Shown here piece after piece: positions 9,663 to 20,260 of a stretch of 64,000 nt of DNA. Positions within the stretch are counted from its first letter, which is position 1; each line of letters opens with the position of its first letter. Location: contig OZ020270.1 in assembly GCA_963971225.1 (NCBI GenBank), positions 26,721,123 to 26,785,122 on the forward strand. The letters are read 5' to 3'. Source of the stretch: Melieria omissa. Lineage: Eukaryota > Arthropoda > Insecta > Diptera > Ulidiidae. Under the pieces are notes generated by a model, which searched no databases, had not been told where the DNA came from, and saw only the letters and a program-made list of their open reading frames with translations. A program made the position numbers and the translations under genes.

Positions 9663-12600
9663 GCTCGGCCAATCTGACAAACCTGATCGAACCGATCAGG
9701 GATGCAAATTTCTTCTTCAAGGTCAGATGAGTGTTGCTCACTAAACCCGCAATCGTCGGCTTGATCCGTATTTCGACTATCGGCCCAACGTCTCATATGC
9801 GACGATTCAATTACGCCATCGTAGGGCTTCTGTGTCACCTGGTTATTTTCAATGTCGCGAATCACATATCGATCATTTGGCAACACTCTGTGCACAACGT
9901 AGGGCCCCCTCAACTTCGCAATAAATTTCTTATTTGACCCCGCGGTGGTATCGACATGCCTAATAACAACAAAATCTCCCTCTTTATACACCTTGGCTGG
10001 TCTAAATTTGGCCTTATGCCTCAACAAACTTTTCTCTTGCGACCTCTCAATCCCTTCCGCTGTCCGCCCACGCAACGTGTCAAAATTCCGTTCCATCTGA
10101 CTGTTCACTTTTCCATCCAAATATTCGCCCAACCAATCAACATCCTCGCCGCGCTGGCGGACCCCAAATAACAATTCACTTGGTGTGCACTTGGTGGTTT
10201 GGTGCACCGAGTTATTAATTGCGTATTCCACTCGCCCCAACATTCTAGTCCAATCAGCATGCTGGATGGGCTCAGTCAACTTGCTTAGCATCGACGTAAG
10301 TACCCGATTAACACGCTCGACCTGGCCATTGGCCTGTGGCGAGGCAACGGCCACCTTGACCTGCTCAATATTTCTAACCGACAGAAAATTGCCAAACTCA
10401 TCAAACTGAAATGCACTACCGCGATCGCTCACGATTCGCCTCGGGCGCCCATAATACTCAAAATACCTCTCCAGGGCAGCGCACACCTCCTTTGTACCCG
10501 TCGACACAACCGGGTAAAGCTTTACATGTTTCGTGAATCCGTCCACAACAGCCAGTATGTGTTTCCGCTTTGAATTAATCGACGGAAGGGGACCGTAATG
10601 GTCAATATGTATTGTGTCGAAGGGTACTGATGGCTTTGGTATGCTATGCAGATTCCGATCACTACAGGGAGCAGAATAAACGATACACTTTAAGCAATTC
10701 TTGATGAACCTCTCTACTTTGGCTTTCATGCCCGGAAACCAATAACGTAACCTAATCTGATTTACAGTTTTCACAATTCCACTGTGTGCAATGCTTTCGT
10801 GTGTCTCTCGCATCACGTTCTCTTCCAATTCCTGTGGCACATACAATAGCAACCGCTCATCGGGGTCTCGCCAATATACCACGCCGTCATACAATACAAA
10901 TGGATCGCAAGCGTCCTCCTCCAACTGATCTCGGATTCGGACAATATTAGGATCACGAACCTGTGCAATCTGCAATCTTGTATCGATATCGTCCGCTTCA
11001 ATTGCTGCGACTGGGTGAAATCTACTCAATGCATCAACATGTCCCATATTAACACCACTTCGGTGAACAATCTCACAATTATATGCACGCAACTCCATTA
11101 CCCAACAGGCAATTTGTGGGTTTGGATTCTTCTTATTCAACGTCATGACCAACGAATTACAATCCGTGACAATCCGAAACGGGATACCGTGAAGGTATAC
11201 GTGGAAACGCTTCAAGGAATAAACAATAGCCAAGGTTTCTAATGCAAAACTATGGTATTTGGCCTCGGCCTCAGAAGTTCTCCGTGAATAATAGGCGACC
11301 GGGTGGAGTTTGCCATCATCTTGCCGTTACATCAATACTCCCCCGAACCCATGGGAACTCGCGTCGCAATGCAATTCGGTTTCACGCGTTGGGCTATAGA
11401 TAGCCAAGACCGGGGCGGATGCCAACCTATCCCGCAACTCATTAAACGCCCTGATGCGCTCAGCAGTCATTTCGAATGGACATCCATTTTTCACCAAATC
11501 CAATAATGGCTTAGCAATACTCGAAAAATTAGGGACGAAACGCCGAAAATATGAAAATAAACCCAAACACGCCTGCACCTCCTTCGCGTTGCGCGGCAAT
11601 GGATACTTCCTAATATTCTCCACATGTCGATTACTTGGGCGTATGCCTTTCCTGTCAACCAAATATCCCAAATACTCAACCTCCATGTAACAAAATCGAC
11701 ACTTCTTCAAATTCAATTCCAATCGATACTCACTCAGTCGTCTAAGCACTCGTTTTAACAATTCAAAATGCGATTTTAAATCAACAGTTGCAATCAAAAT
11801 GTCATCAATATACACAATTATACTACCCTCATCAATAAAAGGGCGCAATATTTTCGTAAAAAATCTTTGGAACACTGATGGCGCATTCTTTAAGCCGAAT
11901 GGCATACGCAAATATTCGTATTGGCCCATCGGTGTAACAAACGACGTAAACTTGACTGAGCTGTTCGCGATCTTCACCTGGTGAAACCCACTTTTCAAAT
12001 CCAACACAGTAAAATACTTTTTCCCCTCCAAATACTCCAAGCAATCCTCAATCAATGGCAATGGATAGTTGTCTCGTACCGTGACATTATTCAATGTCCT
12101 AAAGTCGACACACATCCGAGTTGTCCCATCCTTTTTCTTAACCAAAACAATTGGAGAAGCATACGGCGAATCGCTCGGGCGAACAATACTTTGAGCGTGC
12201 AAATCGGCCACGATCTTTTGCACTTCCGCCTTGTCAAATACGGATAACCGTCTTGGCGCAAAATGAAATGGAATATCAGAAGTAAGCTTCACTTCCATTT
12301 CAAAATCATGCTCGGCTTCCGGTATATTCGACCGCCCCAGGTAATCTTCCCTAACTATACGCATCAATGACTCTCGCAATGTACCACTCAATTGCTCCCC
12401 AATGTCGATACCAATACCGCATAAATCCACGTCCAATTCAATTGCAAAAATCCAGGGCAACTCGTTAGCACAAGCATTCACCTCCAGATCAACAGGTGCA
12501 TCGCAACAAAGCGCTCGCAATGGCGAGTCAAGTTCATTTTTACTCACACAGCATCCACCGAGCCGACGCCCAAATACTTCACCAGCCGAAACAGTCAAGT

Positions 12601-12946
12601 TCGCAAATATGGTCAAATCATGTGCGCAAAAATATGAATAGCAACAACTCCGTTCAATGGTTGACAGTTGGTCACAAAATGCAATTGGTTTTATTTTTTC
12701 AAATTCAATTTGTTCTGTGTGGCGCCTACCCAACACAATATTTTTATTCAATGAACAACAATTTGCAATGTTTTTATCAAGGGATTCAGAACAGTTCAAG
12801 TTAACATTAGTTTGAATCAATTTGATGCCAAATGCATCCAGAAAATCGCGTCCCAATAACAATGGTATGGGCAACACGTCATCCGCAATTATAAAAATAT
12901 TAATCGACTTAATTCGACTTCCAAATTTCAATCGGCACTCGGCCAT
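9440..12946 (-). pseudogene. pol: Gypsy 2 pol (PR C-terminus, RT, RNase H, IN) with one stop
   Basis: Begins with the second half of the protease (LLGRDFLDAFG), then reverse transcriptase with YIDDILIAT, then RNase H (LHCDASSHGFGGVLM). A TAA at 11327-11329 interrupts the frame. The same frame continues with AYYSRRTSEAEAKYHS, RNase H (AIVYSLKRFHVYLHG) and integrase with an HHCC finger (HSGIVKT...CLKC), core (HIDHYGPLP, SDRGSAF) and a GPY-like RGPYVVHRV. Only this single stop was found, so the element lost pol function recently, or the TAA is read through; I favour mutation. The C-terminal residues are encoded in the LTR. Confidence 0.88.
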
Positions 12947-14300
12947 AGGTAAACAATTTCACATCACCAATTCCCTTGTACTGCGAATAGGTCAAAGGGT
13001 TTTCACTCAATTCACATGGCACCACAGACCGGCGAATAAAGCTTACGGGACTCCCTGTGTCAAACAAAGACGGCAATCGTTCAGGACATGCACACAATGC
13101 ACCAATTTTAAAAGCGACATTCACCAGTCCTGTTGCGGCCAATTCAGCCGTCAATCCACCGATGTCAACATCAGCTTGTTCGGCCGCACCCTCAGCCACC
13201 AGCGCAACCTGACGTGGTGGCGCACGTTGTGGGCAACTGCTGATTAGATGGTCTGCGCCGCCGCATCGAAAGCAGCTACCCGGATTTTGTCGTCTCGGCT
13301 TCGGACAGTTGCGCGAGATGTGGCCTAGTTCAAGGCAGTTATAGCAGCGCACTTCGGCCGTTATCTTCGGCGTATTCCCTGCCAATTTTCCCGTCGGTGT
13401 CGGCTTTTTAACAACGCCGCCCGTAGCGACCGCATCTCGCCGCGCTCGGTCGTAATCAGCTGCGACGTTCCGCAGCTCGTCCAGTGTTCTGGCCCCAAAT
13501 ATTATGGACATACGCGCCGACTTGTCCCTCAGTCCGCCTCTTATTAAGTTCAGCAACTCGTCGTGGTCGATCACTGAGCTGCGTGCAGCTACCTCCTTCA
13601 TCCGAATGACGTAATTGTTCAATCCCAGCCTCGGATCGTACTCGATTTGACCCAACTCATGCAATATGTCTGTCAGTGTATACGAGCGATGGAATTGCTC
13701 AAGCATTGCGGCCCGCAATTCCCGCCAAGTGCGAGCGACAATTGTGCGCAGCCATGTTTTGGCGGTACCAGCCATCAATTTCCGCGCGCTCAAAAGCGTA
13801 AAGTTTTCTCCGTATTGCGCCGGTGGCACCATATTTTCCAGATCAGAAATCCGCTTTTCGATAGCATACGAATCGTCGCCAGTAAACGGTGCAATAGTGC
13901 CTTCAATCTCCGAAAAGTCGAAGCGTCGATAAAATGGCGGCGCCTGCTGAGGCTCCACTACTGGCTCAGCCTCGTCGATTAAGCTGCGCACCGGTGCACG
14001 TGTCACATTAACAGCATCGATCCGTAAATCGCCTTCCAACTCGGCGACTTCACGCCGCAGTTGCAACAACCGGCGCTTCTTCTCAAGCTGTACCAACTCG
14101 CGATCAAACTGGTCATCGTGCTTCGGTTGGCCGTCGTCACCGTCGTTGGCTCCGCTACTTCTCTCGTTCTGAGCAGCCAACTGGCGGTGCTCCGCGTAGA
14201 ACGCCCGCAGTTGAGGCAGCGCCCATTGTTCGTCGAAGACCACTCCTTCGGCGTTCATCAGCTCCGCTAACTGTCGCTTCGACATCTTTAAGTAGTCCAT
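12909..14300 (-). CDS. gag: Gypsy 2 Gag with protease N-terminus
   Basis: Starts MDYLKMSKRQLAEL at 14300. A charged N-terminal helical region is followed by a retrotransposon gag domain (about residues 130-290, AKTWLRTIVARTWREL), then two CCHC knuckles, CYNCLELGHISRNC and CFRCGGADHLISSC. The frame continues into a protease-like SLFDTGSPVSFI and stops at 12909, while the rest of the protease is in the next frame (+1). A frame change inside the protease fold would be unusual as a programmed event; a one-base indel is the simpler explanation. Confidence 0.85.
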   Translation of the reverse strand: MDYLKMSKRQLAELMNAEGVVFDEQWALPQLRAFYAEHRQLAAQNERSSGANDGDDGQPKHDDQFDRELVQLEKKRRLLQLRREVAELEGDLRIDAVNVTRAPVRSLIDEAEPVVEPQQAPPFYRRFDFSEIEGTIAPFTGDDSYAIEKRISDLENMVPPAQYGENFTLLSARKLMAGTAKTWLRTIVARTWRELRAAMLEQFHRSYTLTDILHELGQIEYDPRLGLNNYVIRMKEVAARSSVIDHDELLNLIRGGLRDKSARMSIIFGARTLDELRNVAADYDRARRDAVATGGVVKKPTPTGKLAGNTPKITAEVRCYNCLELGHISRNCPKPRRQNPGSCFRCGGADHLISSCPQRAPPRQVALVAEGAAEQADVDIGGLTAELAATGLVNVAFKIGALCACPERLPSLFDTGSPVSFIRRSVVPCELSENPLTYSQYKGIGDVKLFTYGRVPIEIWKSN

Positions 14301-14323
14301 CGTTGTCACCCCACACTTGAAGT

Positions 14324-14604
14324 TGTACTATCCAAATTTATTTTTTATTTTTCCGAATATATCCAACAATACAACACGAGCTCAACCGCCACGACCGCCG
14401 CTTCTGCCTGTCCGTTCTCTTGTTCCTTCTTCGCACCAAATCGCCGTTACTTCTTCGGCGTCATTCGAATCGGTTCCGAATGGTGCTGCCAAAGTGCCCA
14501 CCTCGTCATCGTTGCCACTGTTCCGGCATAACAGCTGGGATCGGTTTCGATCAGTGCTGCCAACGTGCCCAACTCGTCGTAGTTGCCACTGTTCCGACAT
14601 AACA
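14324..14604 (-). repeat. 5' LTR of gypsy 2
   Basis: 281 bp; differs from the left copy at the start (TGTACTATCC against TGTACTGTCC). Confidence 0.94.
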
Positions 14605-14702
14605 ATTTATGTATTTTAAAATTAATCCTTCGACTGGAGCCAGAAACAGGTCAAACACTGACAGTTCATTTGATACACGAGATGAAGCAAAAAGTGTAGG
14701 AC

Positions 14703-14770
14703 CTGTTGCATGTGAACAAACAGGTAAAATCTCCGTAATATTCTGAGTCAATGTGGGCACGTTTACTTAC
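14703..14770 (-). other. Intron in the piggyBac transposase
   Basis: Donor CACG|GTAAGT, acceptor CAACAG|GTCC, 68 bp. Splicing restores QHGPTLFAS, the conserved GPT block of piggyBac transposases, in frame. Confidence 0.8.
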
Positions 14771-15514
14771 CGTGTTGAATCGATTTATTCACACTTCTGA
14801 TTTTTGTTGCGATCGGATCCATCTCGTAGGAAATTTTTCTATCCTTAGAAAAGAAAACGGGTTCCTCTTGAGATTCGATGTCAATTCGTGACTCCTCCAA
14901 ACCCAAATCGATTTCGTCGTTAGATTCTCCGTCAGACCCTATATCTTCAGCCTCGGCAGTGGCCACCTCTTCTGCTGTAGGCTCAAACAAAAGGTCATCT
15001 TCCTCAAAATCCTCCTCCGTATCACTATCGCACAGATCCAAGTCATCTTCCATCAAAGGTGTAATTTTTGATTTTATTCTGCGTGACATCGTTTCAATTC
15101 ACTTTTCAAATATAAGGCGCGCACTCACAGCTGTGTCCACTTTCAAAAATGTCAAAATGTCAAAACTTATTATGTTGCGTTTTGCTTTCCGCAAACTGTC
15201 GCTATCGCGAAGTGCATGTTTTAATTTTTATGTAGGGTCATTTTTGACCCTAACAAGGAACGTGTAATTATTCTTTTATCCCATTCAAAAAGGATCCAGG
15301 ACTATAGATACTACTGTCTAGACATTAAAACCTACTTGCTCTCGAACACTAATAAATGAAACTGGGATCGGTTTTATAATAAAAAATATATTTAAAAAAG
15401 ATCAAAAAAAAAGGGTAAAAAATTACACTATAAGGAAGTAGTAACCCTACTGATTTATTTTTCATATGAAAAAACTACGTACCCCTTGTACGCAAACTTA
15501 TTCTGACTAGTGTA

Positions 15515-16513
15515 TATGTTGTTACAATATTATTGTATGTAATTTTTAGTCTAGCAATCAGCTAACCAACGCCATCATTAAAATAAAAATTAAAAAAAAA
15601 GGAGTTAGATGCACAAGTAAATATAATTTAATTTTTCTGTTCAATTTTTTTATGTTCATAAAACACAATAGTTTTAATTTAGGTGAAAATATTTTAAATT
15701 TAATTTGAATCAAATACCATTCAGAAAACTCAAAATATGCGTAATATTGTTCTATTAGTATAACTTACTGCATTCAGTGTCATTGCAGTAAATTTCATTG
15801 CCTTTACTGTGCATTGCCTTTAGTGTGTTCGCACACACTAATGTTATAAAGCAACAAAGACTCAGCTCTCATATGTCATGCACACAGATGTTTTGCTTCT
15901 CTTCGCTGGCAGCTCTGATTCGATCTGTTTGCACTGAGCAAGTGCAGTGCAGTGCCGTGCAAAGAGAGAGAGTGTCTTGAAACAGCTTTCAAAAGCATAA
16001 TTGCAGCTCTCTAGTCTTTACTAATATGTAGAAATGAGAAATTGTTTTATTTACTGTTACTGTTTTATTCAAAAATTTATAATTATTGTTTAGACCAAAT
16101 CTCCTCTTTCAATGTCTCCGCTAAAGCTGCACTTAGTATAACAACTCTGAAATTCTTGTAAGCCGTTAGCAACAAAAGCTTTCGCCCTCTTGTTGCGCGG
16201 CAATCCAGGCCTCGGCCCTTTTCTTATTCTCTTGGCTTCGTCACTTGTTCAGACGAGAGCAATTAAGCAGCACGGAAGCAGTAATAAATAAACAACCATC
16301 AACCGGTGACTCCTTTTTCTTCTTCTTTTTGTGGCTTTTATTATTTGGTGTTCACATAGTAAGTATTGCGCCGCAATATTATTTGCATACCTTCATTATA
16401 CTTTTGCTAATATGCGATTTCAAATTTCGCACAATTCCGTGTCCACGACATTTTGGTCCTTCGAGCCGGATCTACGTCCACGCGCTCCTGCTTACATCTT
16501 TATTGCGCTCATC
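15515..16513. other. AT-rich intergenic sequence
   Basis: No gene or repeat boundary that I can support. 15753-15990 has CATTGC/CAGTG words that loosely resemble 6120-6360 in inverted orientation, too weak to call. Confidence 0.3.
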
Positions 16514-16521
16514 CCCCATAC

Positions 16522-17253
16522 TAGAGCTGGAAAACTATTGATGGTACTATCGATAGTATCGATAGCTTTCATTTTCACTTCACTATCGATGGTTTTTGTT
16601 ACTATCGATACTATCGATTCGCTGCCATCTGTGTTTTCGATCAGGTCAACACGAATGTTAACGCTTTGGTAGAACTCTACCAAACTTGGTAGATTAATTT
16701 TTTAATTTTCATTTTATGCAGATTGGTACATTTTATTTGAATTTGGCCGATTTTCGGAAAAATTTTTGTGTCTTCTTCAATTCGTAAAAAATTGTCAGAT
16801 AACAAAAAAGTCTGATAAGATTGTAAAGAAATGTTTAGCATGACCGGTGCTATAAACCGAATTTGAACCGAAACGTGAGAAGCTGACATACTAGTATCTG
16901 TTATTTTGTCAAAGAGGGTGAGTGAGACGACTTATGTGCATGTTTTTTCAAACGCGGAAACATATTCTTGAGTTTTGGTTTTTGTCGTGCTGGCTGCTGC
17001 AATTGCGTTGAAAACGTTTAATGTTTAAAAATATACTTCAATATACTTTATAATGTTTTAAAATATACTTAAAAACTAATTTCAAAATAAAAATTTCAAT
17101 TAGTTTAGTTTTTTGGCTGCGATAGTATCGATAGTTTTTTCCAAACTATCTAATGCCATGCGATAGTTTCGTTAGCTTCGATAGTATCGATAGTTTTTTC
17201 CCAAACTATCGAAACTATCTGATAGTTCGACTATCGATAGTTTTCCAGCTCTA
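16522..17253. mobile_element. hAT-type MITE with TATCGATA-rich ends
   Basis: Terminal inverted repeats start TAGAGCTGGAAAACTAT. Flanked by 8-bp near-duplicates CCCCATAC (16514-16521) and CTCCATAC (17254-17261), the target size of hAT elements. No transposase frame. The outer 120-130 bp on each side carry about six exact TATCGATA words and several near-copies. TATCGATA is the DRE motif of Drosophila (DREF; BEAF-32 binds the related CGATA). Element and duplications are seen; the regulatory role is inferred. Confidence 0.82.
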
Positions 17254-17649
17254 CTCCATACCTTCTGGTGGGACTAAAAATCTTCTTGCGAACACCAACC
17301 ATCACTTTGCCACAAATCACATCATCACATTGTCCACATCCATCATCCTCATCTTTACTACAAATAAATACAGGTGCGTTGAACCGATATTTTTATATCA
17401 TACGAGATTAATTTATTGAGCATATTTATGTATTAATTTTGCTTGTCATAAATTTCGCGCTTCCGTGCATAAATTTTTGTAAAAACTAAAATCGCGAGTG
17501 CAAACTTGATCCGTGAGTGTTAAAAATATACAAAAAACAACCACCAAAACGTTTTTATCGAATTTGGCGAAAAATTAATTATATATTTCGATTTTTTTCT
17601 TGGGTTCCGTTAACGAACCACTCAAGTTAGATATATATACGGTTATATA

Positions 17650-18944
17650 ACACTTCGTTCAATAATGTGTGTGACTAACTGATTAAAACACATTTTTTTG
17701 CCACAATTCGTTTTTATTCATCAACATAGTCCCCCCTTTTAGGGAGATACAATCATTCCAACGCTTTTCCAATCTTTCGATACCGCCTTTGTAGAACGAT
17801 TTTTCTTTGCCTTCAAAATAGGCGTTAGTTTCGGCGATTACTTCATCATTTGAGCCAAATCTCTTACCACGGAGCATCTTTTTGAGGTCTGCGAAGAGCC
17901 AGTAGTCGCTGGGGGCCAGATCTGGAGAATACGGGGGATGAGGGAGCAATTCGAAGCCCAATTCATGCATTTTTGCCATCGTTTTCATCGACTTGTGACA
18001 CGGTGCATTGTCTTGGTGAAACAACACTTTTTTCTTCTTCATATGGGGCCGCTTAATCGCGATTTCTTCTTTCAAACGTTCCAACAACGCTATATAATAG
18101 TCGCTATTGATTGTTTTCCCTTTCTCAAGATAGTCGATGAATATTATTCCGTGCACATCCCAAAATACTGACGCCATAACCTTGCCAGCCGATGTTTGTG
18201 CCTTTGGACGCTTTGGGCGGCTTTCACCGGTTGCATGCCACTCAGCAGACTGCCGATTTGACTCTGGAGTGAAATGGTGGATCCATGTTTCATCCATTGT
18301 GATGTACCGACGCAAAAACTCCGACTTGTTGCGCGTAAACATGTCCAAACAGCTCTTTGAATCATCGATTCGTTGGTGTTTTTGCTCCGGTGTGAGCAAA
18401 CGCGGCACCCATTTCGAAAACACCTTTTTCATAACCAAATGTTCGTGTATTATGGTGTGTACACTGCCTGCTGATATCTTTAGAATGTCAGCAATCTCCC
18501 CCACTTTCACTTTACGGTCGGACATAATGATTTTCAGTGTTTTTTCAACGTTTTCCGGAATAACAGCGTCATTTGGCCGTCCAGTAGATGGAATGTCATC
18601 GGTGTCTGTACGACCACGTTTGAATTCGGCATACCAATAACAAATGGTTCTTTTTGATGGAGCAGAGTCCGAATAATGTTTTTCAAGCCATTCCTGGCAT
18701 TCAACAGTATTTTTTTTCATTAAAAAACAATGATAAATCAGCACACGGAATTGCTTTGAATTCATTTTTTTTGAAAACTCAAAAGTAGTGTCACTTAAAG
18801 CACTGTAACTTGTAAACTAATGGTCGGATTGACATATTATTTTGACAGTAAGCCTAAAAAGGTTCACAATTTCGAAAAAAAATATTGATTTAATATTAGT
18901 GCCGCCATCTATGTGTCAGTCACACACATTATTGAACGAAGTGT
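17650..18944 (-). mobile_element. mariner element, irritans subfamily, structurally complete
   Basis: 1,295 bp. Terminal inverted repeats start ACACTTCGTTCAATAATGTG; the first 27 bp are identical at both ends. TA target duplication at 17648-17649 and 18945-18946. One uninterrupted transposase frame lies between the repeats. Size, repeat length and TA target fit mariner. Confidence 0.96.
17683..18765 (-). CDS. mariner transposase (D,D34D), open
   Basis: 360 residues from an ATG at 18765, slightly longer than the usual 345-350. An N-terminal HTH region (about 1-110) is followed by the linker motif WVPRLLTPEQ (119-128). Catalytic residues: D158 in TMDETWIHHF, D252 in HQDNAPCHKS, D287 in YSPDLAPSD; 34 residues lie between the last two. 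The block around SAGKVMASVFWD is strongly irritans (Himar)-like. No stop or frameshift. It cuts and pastes its own 30-bp ends at TA sites. The product could be active; surrounding DNA gives no sign of host co-option. Confidence 0.96.
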   Translation of the reverse strand: MNSKQFRVLIYHCFLMKKNTVECQEWLEKHYSDSAPSKRTICYWYAEFKRGRTDTDDIPSTGRPNDAVIPENVEKTLKIIMSDRKVKVGEIADILKISAGSVHTIIHEHLVMKKVFSKWVPRLLTPEQKHQRIDDSKSCLDMFTRNKSEFLRRYITMDETWIHHFTPESNRQSAEWHATGESRPKRPKAQTSAGKVMASVFWDVHGIIFIDYLEKGKTINSDYYIALLERLKEEIAIKRPHMKKKKVLFHQDNAPCHKSMKTMAKMHELGFELLPHPPYSPDLAPSDYWLFADLKKMLRGKRFGSNDEVIAETNAYFEGKEKSFYKGGIERLEKRWNDCISLKGGTMLMNKNELWQKNVF

Positions 18945-18946
18945 TA

Positions 18947-19659
18947 AAGGTCCTTTTTCCATTTTTTTTTTGACCCGAGAATCCAAGATGGCGGCGGCGC
19001 GTGGGATCAAAAAACCCCCTCCAATCTGATGCGCTGCGCGATTGCGCTGCTCGTATGGGGCTGAAATGAAAAATGAAAGGAAATCAATTAAAAAACAGTT
19101 GTGGCTTCGATGTGAACCTGGTTTAGTAAAGAAATTGTGATTTTTTTGGAAACGGCAGAAAATTGAATTTTTGGGGCAGCTGTTTTGATGAATTTGCAAG
19201 CACCAACATGAGATTTTTGCAGATTTGTAAAAACAAGTAGGTTCATATCGAAGGGATGAGTCTGCCGAAGGTGTGGTCAAAATTTCATCGCGATCGGTTG
19301 AGCGGTTCTCATGCAATGGCGCAGCCCATACCGAAAAACATGGTTCCGAGATAAACGGGCTCAAAGATTGAGTAAGCGACAGGCTTATACCTGACGCCGC
19401 CGCTTCTACCTGTGTTTTGTCTGGGAAGGGATTAGAATTTTGGAAAACGCTTTTAGCCATACATTGAAAAGGCTTTGTAGAACCGAGAAAAACAAAATTT
19501 CCAAAAATACTTCATTTTACATGTATCGGCCCCCTTAACAATGAAAATTATCTCAGTTCATAAAAGATACATGCAAAATATTTGTATTTTAATATAAATT
19601 TATTTATAAATGTGTATATAGATAAAATGCGCTTTTTTCAAAAGTGATTGAAAATAAAA
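18947..19659. other. Intergenic
   Basis: No supported gene. A GC-richer stretch at 18970-19060 and a region at 19200-19400 resemble non-coding repeat DNA, with no coding pattern I trust. Confidence 0.3.
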
Positions 19660-20260
19660 TCGCGATGAAGTGCTCCACAGCTGCTTAGAAATTGCTCTTA
19701 GAGGGTTAAAATCTTAGACTGACCCCACTAATTTTTCCTCCTGAATCTTTTTTTCGAACATTCCTACCACCTATCTCCAACCCTTAATGAGGCTTCCATA
19801 CAAAACCATCGTTTTTATAAAGTGGGCTCCCGCTGCTCTCAGGTTGGTCCCAGACGTACCATATGTAAGACTGACCCCAATTTATTTTCTCTTTCGAATA
19901 TTTTTTCTATACACACCTAACCGCTACATCCAACTCTTAAGGTGGCTGCCATACAAAACTAGTAATTTTCAATGGAACTGGCTCCACAGTTGTAAATGTA
20001 GTCAAGTAAGCGAAGAAACATCGTATCTGGCAAAGTACTTAACCGATTTGAATGATTTATTAAAAAATCGTCAACATTCTTGAATGCCAAAAATACAAAA
20101 TTAATTAAAGTTCAAAAATTCACCCCCAGAGGGCGCCTCCCAAACAATTGAAGTAGTAAGGTTGTCAACTTTTGGTTCTGTACGAAAAAAAATCAAAGTG
20201 TACTGTCGAAACTCTATTAACCCCTCTATTTCGAATATAATGGTAATCGTAATTGATTTT
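19660..20260 (+). repeat. Dispersed repeat A, copy 1
   Basis: Matches 42865-43440 in the same orientation through many blocks: GCTCTTAGAGGGTT, CCCTTAATG-GGC, CCATACAAAA-ATCG, TTTTCAATGGAA, CACC-CCAGAGGGCG and GAGGTTGTCAACTTTTGG. Diverged with small indels. No coding sequence or terminal repeats seen. Family unknown. Confidence 0.8.

Larger units (their letters stand above)
9382..14604 (-). mobile_element. Ty3/gypsy LTR retrotransposon 2, full length
   Basis: Two 281-bp LTRs (9382-9662 and 14324-14604) starting TGTACT on the plus strand and ending CATAACA, nearly identical. The target duplication ATTT (9378-9381 and 14605-14608) lies within the piggyBac coding sequence. Contains gag-PR and RT-RNase H-IN frames. 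Unusual layout: the gag ATG is only 24 nt from the 5' LTR, no TGG-type primer site adjoins the LTR, and the pol frame runs into the 3' LTR. Confidence 0.95.
8032..15089 (-). pseudogene. piggyBac transposase, interrupted
   Basis: Starts MSRRIKSKITPLMEDD at 15089 with an acidic N-terminus. A 68-bp intron (14770-14703, GTAAGT...CAG) joins to GPTLFASSRVSNELSVFDLF. Coding is then interrupted at KYIN by gypsy 2 (ATTT duplicated) and resumes at 9381 as LYGVRKYKEKW. Typical family blocks follow: TVDEQLVGFRGR, ITDNFFTSH, GTIRKNR, ILDYNKSKGGVDTCDQM (DDD-type catalytic core), and a C-terminal cysteine-rich finger (8085-8180). Breaks: in-frame TAG at 8676-8678, and a frameshift at an A-run near 8290. Not functional as it stands. 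Confidence 0.92.
7923..15444 (-). mobile_element. piggyBac element 1, split by gypsy 2
   Basis: Left end TTAA (7919-7922) then CCCTACTTCCTT. The right end is AAGGAAGTAG (15432-15441) followed by TAACCC, so the terminal GGG and first T of TTAA appear lost. A second, subterminal inverted repeat pair of about 31 bp, similar but not identical, lies at 7952-7982 and 15232-15262 (core TAGGGTCA-TGAC). Outer and inner repeats are about 15 bp apart on the left and 170 bp on the right, the asymmetric layout known for piggyBac. Contains a broken transposase gene and the whole of gypsy 2. Confidence 0.85.
6539..15512 (+). mobile_element. Tc1/mariner-type element carrying nested insertions
   Basis: Perfect 25-bp terminal inverted repeats starting CACTAGTCAGAATAAG (6539-6563 and 15488-15512), flanked by TA on both sides (6537-6538, 15513-15514). 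A 17-bp internal copy of the repeat lies at 6744-6760, the IR/DR layout known in Tc1 elements. It holds a decayed transposase at about 6913-7890. A piggyBac element interrupts its right part, leaving only about 70 bp of the element at the right end. Confidence 0.85.

Noticed and set aside
6120..16010. Possible giant element with GCATTCAGTG-type inverted words at 6120-6360 and 15753-15990
   Set aside because: Similarity is short, scattered and not collinear; the true ends in this area are the 25-bp repeats at 6539 and 15512.
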